Virus record (IMG/VR): IMGVR_UViG_3300017782_000036
Location: 1-46,951 of that record
DNA from: a virus
DNA: 46,951 bases
Reading direction: 5' to 3' (one strand)
The position numbers were made by a program, and so were the translations under genes. Below, piece after piece: positions 21,416-28,804 of the stretch (positions within the stretch are counted from its first letter, which is position 1; the number at the start of each line of letters is the position of its first letter). A model generated the notes under the pieces. That model was not told where the DNA came from, searched no databases, and worked only from the letters and a program-made list of their open reading frames with translations.

Positions 21416-21632
21416 CAGCTAATCGCTGCTTAAGCTCAAGGTTCTCAACCTTAAGAGCAAGTGCTTGAATCTTTTCGAGAACTACATCAAGACGCTGCAG
21501 GCACTCTTGGCGTGACATTGCGTTCTGCGTGATGACATTGACCTTCTCTTCAACACTAAGCTCATCGAATTTCTTCTGAGCTTCTTCTGCTGTGACGTTA
21601 TCTTCTGTTGGTTTTTCTTCTTTTTTGCTCAT
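21390..21632 (-). CDS. hypothetical helical protein, 80 aa
   Basis: Start set at MSKKEEKP (ATG at 21632), 1 nt after the upstream stop; a longer MRNN start is possible. The C-terminal half (LDVVLEKIQALALKVENLELKQRLA) is a coiled coil. It may be a replisome accessory factor by location only. Confidence 0.6.
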   Translation of the reverse strand: MSKKEEKPTEDNVTAEEAQKKFDELSVEEKVNVITQNAMSRQECLQRLDVVLEKIQALALKVENLELKQRLAVVEGDTGE

Positions 21633-21633
21633 A

Positions 21634-21822
21634 TTATTGCGCATTTTTTACAAGGCCATATACCTTGCTGATTGGTAAGGATACTGATGCTTTTGCAGTT
21701 CTGCCTTTTGGCTTAAACTCCAATGTTTGTTGATCAGCATTAATGGTTATTAGAAGCTTTCTGCCGTTACCATCTTCGGCATCAACCTCTCTTGTTAAAG
21801 ACTTTGTAAGTTTAGTAGCCAT
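21634..21822 (-). CDS. hypothetical basic protein, 62 aa
   Basis: Beta-rich small protein (KLLITINADQQTLEFKPKGRTAKASVSLPI). It overlaps the SSB stop by one base (TAATG). Its size, basic character and place beside SSB suggest a nucleic-acid or protein partner in replication, but no homology is recognised. Confidence 0.6.
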   Translation of the reverse strand: MATKLTKSLTREVDAEDGNGRKLLITINADQQTLEFKPKGRTAKASVSLPISKVYGLVKNAQ

Positions 21823-22244
21823 TAATATGGTACGTCCTCATCAAGATCAGGGTCTGCAACCTTGTCGGATGACGTGGCTTTAACTTTTTCGACGCTGGCG
21901 TTGCCAGCGGGCCCCTCTTTAGGGTTTCCGGCGGGACAAAAACCAAAAGTATATGGTTTTACAATGTACTTCATTTTGGTCTTCGGCTTTCCATCTTTAC
22001 CCTCGTAACTAGAATTGCGGATATCTGCTTCAAGAAAAACTGCATCACCTTTTCTTGCAAACTTTGCAATGTATTCACCAGCTGCTCTCCATGCTTCAAA
22101 GTCAAAGTAATGAACTGACTTTTCTCCACCCTTCTCAGGAAAGTTGCAAGCAAGGCTAAAGGTGACAAGCGAAGTGTCTCCTATCGTTTTTGTTTCGGGG
22201 TCAGCAGTTAAGCGACCCAAGAAATTAGATTTTGCGAATGCCAT
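21822..22244 (-). CDS. ssb: single-stranded DNA-binding protein
   Basis: A 140-aa OB-fold protein that would coat single-stranded DNA during replication and recombination. It opens with KSNFLGRLTADPETK, then ...VTFSLACNFP and VHYFDFEAWRAAGEYIAKFARKGDAVFLEADI, the usual SSB core. After a G/P-rich linker it ends in an acidic tip DLDEDVPY, the protein-interaction tail. It lies directly downstream of the DnaB gene, 2 nt apart. Confidence 0.9.
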   Translation of the reverse strand: MAFAKSNFLGRLTADPETKTIGDTSLVTFSLACNFPEKGGEKSVHYFDFEAWRAAGEYIAKFARKGDAVFLEADIRNSSYEGKDGKPKTKMKYIVKPYTFGFCPAGNPKEGPAGNASVEKVKATSSDKVADPDLDEDVPY

Positions 22245-22246
22245 AA

Positions 22247-23515
22247 TTAATTTAATGTTGGTCGTGGTGTGAATTTTTGTATTTTTGGTTTGAAACAGAC
22301 TTCGATGTCACCACAAGCACCGTCCCTCTGCTTTTCTAAACTTATAATTGTTTGATCGGGATCATCATTTTTTCTCCAGAGCATGAGGCAGGCATCTGCA
22401 TCTTGTTCTAAAGCTCCCGACTCTCTCATGTCCGATAGCCTCGGCTTTCGATTTAACTCATCTGCCGAACGATTTAATTGAGATAAAAGAATTACTGGAA
22501 TATCCAATTCCATAGCTATATCCTTCATAGACCCTGCAATCTCTGCAACTTGTTGCTCCCTGGGTATTCTTCCATCGAGGGGTCGCATTTTTTGAGCATA
22601 GTCTACAACGATCATATCTAGTCCTTTCCGTGCAAACTTCCTAGCCTTGGCTCTAACTTGGGCAGAATTTATGTTTCCACGATCATCCACCCAAAAACTA
22701 CGATCCTTCATCCAATCCATTGCAGTTTGATATTTAGCAATATCCTCAGGTCGAGCAGTGTTGTCTATGATGTAGCCAACAGGTACTTCTGATAAATTAG
22801 ATATAAGCCTTCGCATTACTGCTTCAGCTTTCATTTCTAAAGAAAAGAAAAGAACCCTCTTGCCGTTTTTAAGTGCATTCAGAGCCATCTCGCACCCAAA
22901 TGCAGTCTTACCCACGGAAGTTCTAGCTGCTATAACAATAAGATTATTTGGCTGCCAGCCATAAGTCTTTTGATCTAGCCTATTGATGCCCGATGGAATG
23001 CCACTCATACCATTCTGTTCCATGCGTTTCTTAAGCTGTTCCCACATTGAATCAATGATCTCAGGCGAAGAACGAACATCTTCCTTATTCTCGATAGTCA
23101 ACTTGGTTAACTCACGATCAATTTCTTCAATAAGAATCCGTGACTGCTGATTATCTTTCAGATCATCTTGGATCTTAAGAGAAATCTTTCGAAGATTATT
23201 CTTAATGTAAGATTCCTTTAGTGCATCTACAAATGATCCAAATCCAGCAGAAGTCTCACATGCTTCCATAACAAACTGAACTTGTGTGCGATCCTCGGGG
23301 TCGCGGAATGCAAGTAATACATCAACATCAATGCAATCAGAATCCCTATGCTCTAAAATTAAAGTCCAAACTTTCTGATGAAACAAATCCTGAAACCACT
23401 CAGCATTGATTCCCATAACAATTGCTTCATCCAAGCATTCATTTGATTTAGTGACGCAGGACAAGAAGCCACGCTCTACATCACTATTACTACTGGTTGT
23501 TGTCAGCAAACTCAT
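22247..23515 (-). CDS. dnaB: replicative DNA helicase, DnaB-like
   Basis: A 422-aa ring helicase that would unwind the fork. The N-terminal domain is at about 10-140; a linker follows. The RecA-like domain has Walker A AARTSVGKT (about 196-204), Walker B LDMIVVDYAQ and H4-like LLSQLNRS, and ends with the Q-loop/arginine-finger region SGALEQDADACLMLWR. It is somewhat short for DnaB and typical for phage versions. It overlaps the loader-like gene by 26 nt and is followed by SSB. Confidence 0.93.
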   Translation of the reverse strand: MSLLTTTSSNSDVERGFLSCVTKSNECLDEAIVMGINAEWFQDLFHQKVWTLILEHRDSDCIDVDVLLAFRDPEDRTQVQFVMEACETSAGFGSFVDALKESYIKNNLRKISLKIQDDLKDNQQSRILIEEIDRELTKLTIENKEDVRSSPEIIDSMWEQLKKRMEQNGMSGIPSGINRLDQKTYGWQPNNLIVIAARTSVGKTAFGCEMALNALKNGKRVLFFSLEMKAEAVMRRLISNLSEVPVGYIIDNTARPEDIAKYQTAMDWMKDRSFWVDDRGNINSAQVRAKARKFARKGLDMIVVDYAQKMRPLDGRIPREQQVAEIAGSMKDIAMELDIPVILLSQLNRSADELNRKPRLSDMRESGALEQDADACLMLWRKNDDPDQTIISLEKQRDGACGDIEVCFKPKIQKFTPRPTLN

Positions 23516-24038
23516 CTATGTACAATTGATCTACGTCGTTAATGTCAGTGGTCAGCCTATACTTCTCGAATATCGGAGGTCGTTCAGCTTCAGCCCATTT
23601 TAGAAAACTCTTTATGCTTACTGTCTCTTTCTCGACAGAAGGAACAGGACGCCAATCAGGATTATTTTTAAGCCAAGTGGTAATGCATGAACCCCAATGT
23701 TTGATTGGTGACCTACCGACCACCCAACCCTTAGATTGATAATAATCAAAGAACAGAGTGGCTTTAGGCTCAATAGGCTTGCAGATATTCTTACTCTCAA
23801 AGAAAGCAACCACTTCTTGTAGATTCTTTGGCTTATTTCCTTCACCTAAAGTTTTTTCCTTCTTGGGTTTTGCTTTAGGTTTAGGTTTTTCAGTAACCTG
23901 TATCTGTGGCTCAAACTGAGCCAAGGCGCATAGAAGTACTGATTGTGAAGTTATACCAATCGTAGTGGCAAGAAGCTCAAGCCTTTCGGCAATGTTATCC
24001 TTCACTTTAAGCTCAATCCTATTCTTGCACATGGTCAA
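23490..24038 (-). CDS. replication protein with RHH-like N-terminus and helicase-loader-like C-terminus
   Basis: Residues 5-45 (RIELKVKDNIAERLELLATTIGITSQSVLL) look like an RHH/CopG unit. A KPKAKPKK linker follows. Then FFDYYQSKGWVVGRSPIKHWGSCITTWLKNNP resembles the C-terminal part of phage replisome organisers/loaders. So a DNA-binding part appears fused to a helicase-recruiting part. Located directly before dnaB, it is the best candidate initiator or loader. Which DNA it recognises is not known. Confidence 0.7.
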   Translation of the reverse strand: MTMCKNRIELKVKDNIAERLELLATTIGITSQSVLLCALAQFEPQIQVTEKPKPKAKPKKEKTLGEGNKPKNLQEVVAFFESKNICKPIEPKATLFFDYYQSKGWVVGRSPIKHWGSCITTWLKNNPDWRPVPSVEKETVSIKSFLKWAEAERPPIFEKYRLTTDINDVDQLYIDEFADNNQ

Positions 24039-24441
24039 TCTCTACCTCGATGCCACAATTTTCATGTCGCAACTTGGTTATATACAGTTGAACAACTTGC
24101 GAGTCATCTTGCCAAAAGCGAAGCTTGCCCATGGTGTCCTGAAACATCTTCACAAGATTATCTGCATCGGGTTTCTTATCGTGAAAAATCCAACCCTTAT
24201 CCCTTATCGCTTTTTTCTCAGTCTTAAGAAGAGGTAACTTATATACGATAGTAAGGATAAGAGGCCCTTCCATAGGCTGGTTAGGCACATGTGGCATGAG
24301 GAGTGACATGAAGTCTTGCTCTTGGGCTTTTCCTTTGGCGGTTGTATACGAAAATGGTTTTCCATTTTTTCTGACTCCTACTCTCTTGCTTGACTGATTA
24401 GTCGAGCGTGGTGGTTTGCACTTTATGAAAAAACTAAGCAT
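24019..24441 (-). CDS. rusA: RusA-family Holliday junction resolvase
   Basis: A 140-aa enzyme that would cut four-way junctions. The signature KPDADNLVKMFQDTMGKLRFWQDDSQVV (about 88-115) holds the conserved acidic residues; IEVEI closes the fold. Start is placed at the ATG 24441 (MLSFFIKCKPPRS), because the exonuclease TAG ends at 24434 and the ATG overlaps it by 8 nt. It overlaps the next gene by 20 nt. Confidence 0.88.
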   Translation of the reverse strand: MLSFFIKCKPPRSTNQSSKRVGVRKNGKPFSYTTAKGKAQEQDFMSLLMPHVPNQPMEGPLILTIVYKLPLLKTEKKAIRDKGWIFHDKKPDADNLVKMFQDTMGKLRFWQDDSQVVQLYITKLRHENCGIEVEIDHVQE

Positions 24442-25516
24442 TGCTAACTGACTTTGCTTTTTCTTTACGAAACATAACCTGCTCAAGGCGTGTCCTTAAA
24501 TCCTTCTTGGCATCAGCTTTTGACTGATCAGTGTGGTCAGCCCATATCTGAATCAAATCTGGCTCAGATATCTTCGTAGCTTGTAAGAATTTCGCGACAG
24601 GCAGATTTGCACTAAAGAGAATTTCAGATGCGCCGACAGCATCAAACGAAGTAACACTTCCAGTATTCCGCAACTTGTATCCAGGGATATTAATCCCACT
24701 CTCAAGCCTATTTTTCGCAGTTGATTTAACACTTTTGCCAAACCGTTCGATAAGACCGACAATAGCCATTTTTTCAGCAAGTTCTTCGTTAGAAATATTT
24801 TCCATATCAATTTTTTCAATAGTTTCATTTTTTAAGTATTCGAATGCTGCAGGACAGTGTGCGAGGGCTTTGCAGTATTTGCATTGCAGATGACCTGCAG
24901 TCATTTCTGCATCTTCCTGCTCAACTTCTTCAGCAAGTTTAAGAAGCTTTTCTTTTAAGATCATGCTTAGGTCGCGGTGCATAACTGCTTTAGTCCATTT
25001 ACCCAAAGCAGGTTGCAGTAGTGCTACAAACACCCTCTGTACATCGGGATAATTCTCGAAAACTAGAGTAGCATAAACTTGTAACTGCTTATTCTTTGGA
25101 GCTTCCTCGTAATGCCCATATAGCATTTTGTAGTCTAGGATTGAGGCATCCTCTCCATCGATTTCAAGATAATCGATCTGACCGGAGAGGATGCCCTCAT
25201 CCTTCTCATTCATTAACCACAACCGCGGTTCCCGCGTGACATCGCCGTGTAACCCAAATTCCTTGGTAACTTGATCTTCCATCCTGCGGCATTCTGAAAT
25301 CAGAAATGCATGGGAAGAATCAAGTATCTCATCCACGGGTGTTCCGTTTTCCATGTACCCATGTAGTAAAGTTCCTTGTGTGGCATCTGAAGTATCGTAG
25401 TCCTTGAATTTCTGAGAAGCTTTAAATCGTGCTTTGCAAAGCATATTCTCAAAAACCGAAGAACCCGACATCTTGGGAACTCCATCCCAAGCACGTTCAT
25501 TTACTGCTATTGCCAT
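24434..25516 (-). CDS. RecB/Cas4-type exonuclease
   Basis: A 360-aa PD-(D/E)XK nuclease. GTLLHGYMEN (about 48-57) provides the conserved His; LSGQIDYLEIDGEDASILDYKMLYG (about 110-134) holds the D and D-x-K active site; QLQVYATLVFENY is the Q-x-x-Y helix. C-terminal to that, LQCKYCKALAHC (about 208-219) supplies three of the four Cys of a possible Fe-S cluster. It resembles DUF2800/Cas4-like phage exonucleases used with a Rad52-type annealing protein for recombination. It overlaps the annealing gene by 10 nt. Confidence 0.85.
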   Translation of the reverse strand: MAIAVNERAWDGVPKMSGSSVFENMLCKARFKASQKFKDYDTSDATQGTLLHGYMENGTPVDEILDSSHAFLISECRRMEDQVTKEFGLHGDVTREPRLWLMNEKDEGILSGQIDYLEIDGEDASILDYKMLYGHYEEAPKNKQLQVYATLVFENYPDVQRVFVALLQPALGKWTKAVMHRDLSMILKEKLLKLAEEVEQEDAEMTAGHLQCKYCKALAHCPAAFEYLKNETIEKIDMENISNEELAEKMAIVGLIERFGKSVKSTAKNRLESGINIPGYKLRNTGSVTSFDAVGASEILFSANLPVAKFLQATKISEPDLIQIWADHTDQSKADAKKDLRTRLEQVMFRKEKAKSVSNA

Positions 25517-25977
25517 CCTGAGAGATCCGTATCGGATTTCTGTTTTTCCTTAGGCAAAGCCCACTTAGGCAGGGCAGGGGGATTTTCAATCTGACGATAC
25601 TTGTTTATCTCAACCCATTTAGTTGGCAAATAATAGAGATAACGTCCGATACCCCACTTAACTGCTGCCCGCTTAAAAGCATCGGATATTCCACCCTTAG
25701 CTCCCTCAACATTTGTATCACCAGCGCCATCGGATTTTCCAATCCACTCGCCATCGATACGAATTTTTAATGTGCAAATTAATCGACCACTAGCAGTTTC
25801 CTGATAACAATCCCGCCAATTTTCAAAACCGACAACTTCGTCTAAACGCTTCATAACATCACGAGCATCTATGTAAGCCAAGGCTATGCATTTTGTTTTA
25901 TCCTTATTGGTTTGCCCAGGGCGGAAGTGAACAACATTTGCAGGAAATGGATTCTTAAGCTGCGCTTCTAGATTCAT
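25507..25977 (-). CDS. Rad52-type single-strand annealing protein
   Basis: A 156-aa recombinase that would pair complementary DNA strands. The core reads AYIDARDVMKRLDEVVGFENWRDCYQ, then LKIRIDGEWIGKSDGAGDTNVEGAKGGISDAFKRAAVKWGIGRYLYYLPTKW, matching the Rad52/Rad22 fold in phages. It is coupled with the exonuclease, as in annealing-recombination modules. It follows the excisionase-like gene and overlaps it by 23 nt. Confidence 0.9.
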   Translation of the reverse strand: MNLEAQLKNPFPANVVHFRPGQTNKDKTKCIALAYIDARDVMKRLDEVVGFENWRDCYQETASGRLICTLKIRIDGEWIGKSDGAGDTNVEGAKGGISDAFKRAAVKWGIGRYLYYLPTKWVEINKYRQIENPPALPKWALPKEKQKSDTDLSGWQ

Positions 25978-26185
25978 TGACTTCCTCCAAAATGGTTAAT
26001 GCTTCGACTTCCTTGCGAAGAACGCGTTTATTACGATTGAACTTCAGACGATAGGATTTCAGATGACCTTTTCGTATGAGTTCTTTGACGGCACGAAAAC
26101 TATCGAATCCCAACATATCTGCTGCTTGCGTCAGCGAGACTGTATCCTTCAGTCGTACCATTCCATCCACTTGATTATCACTCAT
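25955..26185 (-). CDS. MerR/excisionase-like HTH protein
   Basis: Start placed at 26185 (MSDNQVDGMVRL); the longer frame would add a hydrophobic stretch. The body is VSLTQAADMLGFDSFRAVKELIRKGHLKSYRLKFNRNKRVLRKEVEALTIL, a winged-helix as in MerR/excisionase proteins: HTH, then the wing RNKR, then E-VEALT. It may direct excision or act as a repressor at the divergent control region. It is the first gene of the leftward replication operon. Confidence 0.8.
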   Translation of the reverse strand: MSDNQVDGMVRLKDTVSLTQAADMLGFDSFRAVKELIRKGHLKSYRLKFNRNKRVLRKEVEALTILEEVNESRSAA

Positions 26186-26232
26186 GCCACAAAGAATTAG
26201 CGGAAAAGAATATCTAAGAAAAGAAAAAAAAT

Positions 26233-26263
26233 AGCAAAGTGCAAAATAAATTAGCAATGTACT
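26233..26263. promoter_or_regulatory. direct repeat TAGCAA-GT-C spaced 20 bp
   Basis: TAGCAAAGTGC (26233) and TAGCAATGTAC (26253) are exact-phase repeats two helical turns apart in the A/T-rich 182-bp divergent region between 26185 and 26368. A repressor operator fits. A TTGACC at about 26295 may be a -35 for the rightward gene, but its -10 is not convincing. Confidence 0.45.
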
Positions 26264-26367
26264 AAATTGAGTGTAATAAAGTGATAAAAAGTATTGACCT
26301 TGATAATTTTTTTATGTTTTTGTAGGAAAATGTTAAATGCACAGCTTGCCCAAATCGAGGAATACCG

Positions 26368-26592
26368 ATGAATAAAACCACAGAAAAATCAATAGGCATT
26401 AGAGTGAAGCCTGAAATATACGATGAAATTCTATCTATGTGTGAAAAGCTCGGAGGTATTCCAGTTAATAACTTTGCTCAGAATGCGATAGAATCAGCAT
26501 TAGAGATGTTAAAAGAAAAAGAAATTAAAACCCCCAAGTGGATTGCCGTACAACGCTTTTCACTAGACTTCAAGAAAGGCGAAAAATTATAA
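26368..26592 (+). CDS. ribbon-helix-helix regulator, 74 aa
   Basis: MNKTTEKSIGIRVKPEIYDEIL then SMCEKLGGIPVNNFAQNAIESALEMLKEK: an N-terminal strand and two helices typical of RHH/CopG-type DNA-binding proteins. It is divergent from the replication operon, the usual place of a lysogeny repressor or Cro-type protein. Its last base overlaps the next gene's ATG (TAATG). Confidence 0.8.
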   Translation: MNKTTEKSIGIRVKPEIYDEILSMCEKLGGIPVNNFAQNAIESALEMLKEKEIKTPKWIAVQRFSLDFKKGEKL

Positions 26593-27035
26593 TGAGTAAA
26601 AACTTGATCATTGAGTTTGAAAAAGAAAATCAAGAAGTTGAGTTCGAGCAGCCTATTACAGGCATTTCAATGGATGGACAGAAATTAACAGATGTTCATG
26701 ATCTAACGCAGAAAGTTATTGGAATGACTAAAACCATAAAGGTTTTGGCATGGCTAGCAACTGTACTATCAGTTCTGGCAGTCGCAACCGTGCTGTTTCT
26801 TGCAAATTGGCTACTCAGTCATGAAGCAAGTATTGAGAAGCTACTATTAACTGGTAATGACGAATATAATGTCATGGAACAAGATGCCCGCAGTTGGGGT
26901 TCCCACCAGAGGCACCGAGCATATGTTCATCTTGAAGAGTTCCAAGGACTGCATTGGGATGCAGGAATGCAGGACTGGGTTAACCATGCGATAGTAGAAG
27001 AAGCCAAGAAGGGAAACCATAGGGGGGCAAGATAA
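26592..27035 (+). CDS. membrane protein coupled to the RHH regulator, 147 aa
   Basis: Start is the ATG at 26592, overlapping the regulator's stop; a longer upstream frame would run inside that gene. The N-terminal 55 residues are charged and cytoplasmic. A single membrane segment at about 50-72 (VLAWLATVLSVLAVATVLFLANWLL) follows, then an extracytoplasmic part with W/H-rich sequence (SWGSHQRHRAYVHLEEFQG). No known family. Expression with the regulator suggests a lysogenic or superinfection-exclusion role, by inference. Confidence 0.65.
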   Translation: MSKNLIIEFEKENQEVEFEQPITGISMDGQKLTDVHDLTQKVIGMTKTIKVLAWLATVLSVLAVATVLFLANWLLSHEASIEKLLLTGNDEYNVMEQDARSWGSHQRHRAYVHLEEFQGLHWDAGMQDWVNHAIVEEAKKGNHRGAR

Positions 27036-27131
27036 TATCTCCTTAACAATCCTCTGATAAGAAGAAGCTTATTCTTAATATATAAGTACTTTATATATAT
27101 TCTATGCTTTACCTCCTTAAACCCCCCCTAT
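27019..27131. repeat. inverted repeat in the intergenic region 27036-27240
   Basis: ATAGGGGGG (27019-27027) and CCCCCCTAT (27123-27131) are a 9-bp inverted pair about 95 nt apart, flanking an A/T-rich stretch. The pair lies between convergent genes and may help end transcription, but the loop is long. A second C-run follows. The rest of the gap holds only the repeats at 27208. Confidence 0.35.
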
Positions 27132-27207
27132 AGTCCCCCCCTTAATGGTTCCAGACCCTAGTATTTATCAGTGTTTTAGAAACAGAAAACGCCCACAATA
27201 CGTCTGC

Positions 27208-27236
27208 GGACGTACTGAGGACGTCTAGGGTCGTAC
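27208..27236. promoter_or_regulatory. possible integrase arm-type repeats
   Basis: GGACGTAC (27208), GGACGTCT (27219) and GGTCGTAC (27229) are about one helical turn apart, just after the integrase 2 stop. Arm-type integrase sites are often such short repeats. They lie 0.8 kb from the tRNA-type core, on the far side of the gene, so the link is weak. Confidence 0.3.
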
Positions 27237-27240
27237 TGGA

Positions 27241-28149
27241 CTACGGCTCTAGCCGGAAGTACTTTTCAGAATCTGCTTTGCAAATAGTAGATTCACAGTA
27301 ATGTCTATGGAAGGTTTTGTAATTGGTATGACCTGCAAATCTCATGGTCATTTCCATGCCAAAAAAGAAGTAGCCATAGGAGCAAAAGCTATGTCTCATC
27401 GCATCATGTGGAAGCTTTCCAAAATTTCTATATCGGGCGAGTCTGTAGGCGTTGTAGGATGTGGGCTTTAGTGGAAACTTTTTCACCCATTTAATGAGAT
27501 TATTTGGTATATCGTGAAGCACTCTTGTTCTTCTCAATTTTGAATATTCACCAAGAACGGTCAGAGTTCTTGCTTGAAAATCAATATCCTTACGTTGGAT
27601 TTTCAAGGATTCATATGGTCTAACTCCTGCGAAAAGTTGCAGGGCAGTTCTGCCTTTGAATCGATCCGGCATTGCCCATAGTAGTCTTTCCGTATCTTTG
27701 ACTGACAGAACATCAATAGGATTTTCATCTTCAAGAACGGACATTAATTTTACTTTGTAGAATTTTCCTTCTTCGCAATACCCCAATTGTCCGCACCAGT
27801 TCAAAAATACGCAAACGTCATTGCGATGACCCGATCTTGCCCACTTTCCTGCAAAGGATTCAGAAAATCTTTTTACATCTTTTCTGCTTACCTGGTCTGC
27901 AAATTCGCAATTTGTCCATCGGACAAAGGTTAAAATGCGTTGCCTCATGGTCAGAATAGAGGTCGGTCTGAGATTCCTCTGACCGCATGCAACTAGGTAT
28001 AGCGAACATAGGTCAGATAGGGTCTTATCGCGTTGATATTCAACAAGCTGTGCAGTGGTGGGAGATGGCAGATTCGAACTGCCGACCTCATGCGTGTCAT
28101 GCACAGCAAATAAACCCTTGCCCTTCAATAGGTTGAGTATTTTTTTCAT
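27241..28149 (-). CDS. int: tyrosine recombinase (integrase 2)
   Basis: A 302-aa recombinase. The catalytic R lies in AGVRPYESL (about 175), H-x-x-R in DAMRHSF, H in AGHTNYKTF and Y in RHYCE (about 290). Residues 60-140 are the core-binding domain. The first 35 residues are encoded over a tRNA 3' fragment (VHDTHEVGSSNLPSPTT), so the gene's 5' end is the attachment site. This is common for phages that integrate into tRNA genes. It lies between the rightward regulator genes and the late genes, with a GTAAC element 3 nt upstream of its ATG. Confidence 0.92.
   Translation of the reverse strand: MKKILNLLKGKGLFAVHDTHEVGSSNLPSPTTAQLVEYQRDKTLSDLCSLYLVACGQRNLRPTSILTMRQRILTFVRWTNCEFADQVSRKDVKRFSESFAGKWARSGHRNDVCVFLNWCGQLGYCEEGKFYKVKLMSVLEDENPIDVLSVKDTERLLWAMPDRFKGRTALQLFAGVRPYESLKIQRKDIDFQARTLTVLGEYSKLRRTRVLHDIPNNLIKWVKKFPLKPTSYNAYRLARYRNFGKLPHDAMRHSFCSYGYFFFGMEMTMRFAGHTNYKTFHRHYCESTICKADSEKYFRLEP
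28047..28107. other. attP: attP core: tRNA 3' fragment within integrase 2
   Basis: On the minus strand the T-arm GGCAGTTCGAATCTGCC and acceptor end ATCTCCCACCA (ending at 28056) follow an anticodon loop reading ATGACAC, i.e. anticodon GAC (Val). It is the 3' half of a tRNA; no 5' half precedes it, so it is not a complete gene. Perfect 8-bp inverted repeats GCTGTGCA (28047) and TGCACAGC (28100) flank it. The phage therefore probably inserts into a host tRNA-Val gene and restores it. Confidence 0.8.
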
Positions 28150-28152
28150 GCT

Positions 28153-28174
28153 GTAACTTATTTATTTTGTTTAC
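28153..28174 (+). promoter_or_regulatory. GTAAC element (22 bp) in a divergent gap
   Basis: Plus strand starts GTAACTTA and ends GTTTAC. It is 3 nt from the integrase 2 ATG and 2 nt from the TTG start of the 89-aa late-region gene, so it serves both sides of the 27-bp gap. Confidence 0.6.
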
Positions 28175-28176
28175 AC

Positions 28177-28446
28177 TTGTCATTACCAATAGTAGTATGT
28201 GATAATCAAGTGGTGAAGGATGAGGATATTTTAAATTTGGTCGAACCTATTTTGAAAGAGTACTACTCGACTTTCATTTTGGTGGGGTTCAAGGCAGATA
28301 ATAAAGAGATTAGCGTTATAGGTGATCTTGGATGTCCTAAGGCAAAAAAGAAAGAGCATGAGACGCTACGCTGGGTGCAAAGAAAACTAGGAGATTTATT
28401 GGATCAAGAGAATGAGGAAGATACGCAAGGGATGGACAGTTTTTGA
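28177..28446 (+). CDS. hypothetical protein, 89 aa
   Basis: Opens with TTG (MSLPIVVCDNQVV) 2 nt after a GTAAC element. It has a beta-alpha pattern (STFILVGFKADNKEISVIGDLG) and a charged C-terminal helix. No family is recognised. It is the first late-direction gene, before the terminase pair. An internal GTG start near codon 12 is possible. Confidence 0.6.
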   Translation: MSLPIVVCDNQVVKDEDILNLVEPILKEYYSTFILVGFKADNKEISVIGDLGCPKAKKKEHETLRWVQRKLGDLLDQENEEDTQGMDSF

Positions 28447-28804
28447 TGAATTTCCGCCAATATTTGTTAGATTATTGGCAAGGGAACGAATCTTAAATAG
28501 TAACGGCAAAACAAGTGCAGTAAGGGTTTTATCAGACGAGGAGATAGCAATCTCATCTGGTATGCATGTTGGTAGAGTAAAAGTTATTTCCTCAATGCAT
28601 AATTGGGATGATATAACCATTGCTGAAGCTAAGGAGTTCTGCAACGGATGTAATTTTGATCTTTTTGACTGGCAAGTCAGGAACTCAGCTTATGCATTAG
28701 CAGCAAACGGAAGCTTTGCATACCTTCGGTCTAGTTCGGATTGGAATGCTAAATACAGACCAATGTTACTTTCTTTCTTTGATGCCCAGACGAAGAAAGT
28801 ATAG
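28412..28804 (+). CDS. HTH-like protein upstream of terminase, 130 aa
   Basis: The central part (VLSDEEIAISSGMHVGRVKVISSMHNWDDITIAEAKEFCNGC) has a helix-turn-helix-like pattern with SGM...RVKVIS. I recall similar phage proteins with a GC-G end and unknown role. It may act in packaging or regulate the late operon. It overlaps both neighbours (35 and 23 nt). Confidence 0.65.
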   Translation: MRKIRKGWTVFDEFPPIFVRLLARERILNSNGKTSAVRVLSDEEIAISSGMHVGRVKVISSMHNWDDITIAEAKEFCNGCNFDLFDWQVRNSAYALAANGSFAYLRSSSDWNAKYRPMLLSFFDAQTKKV

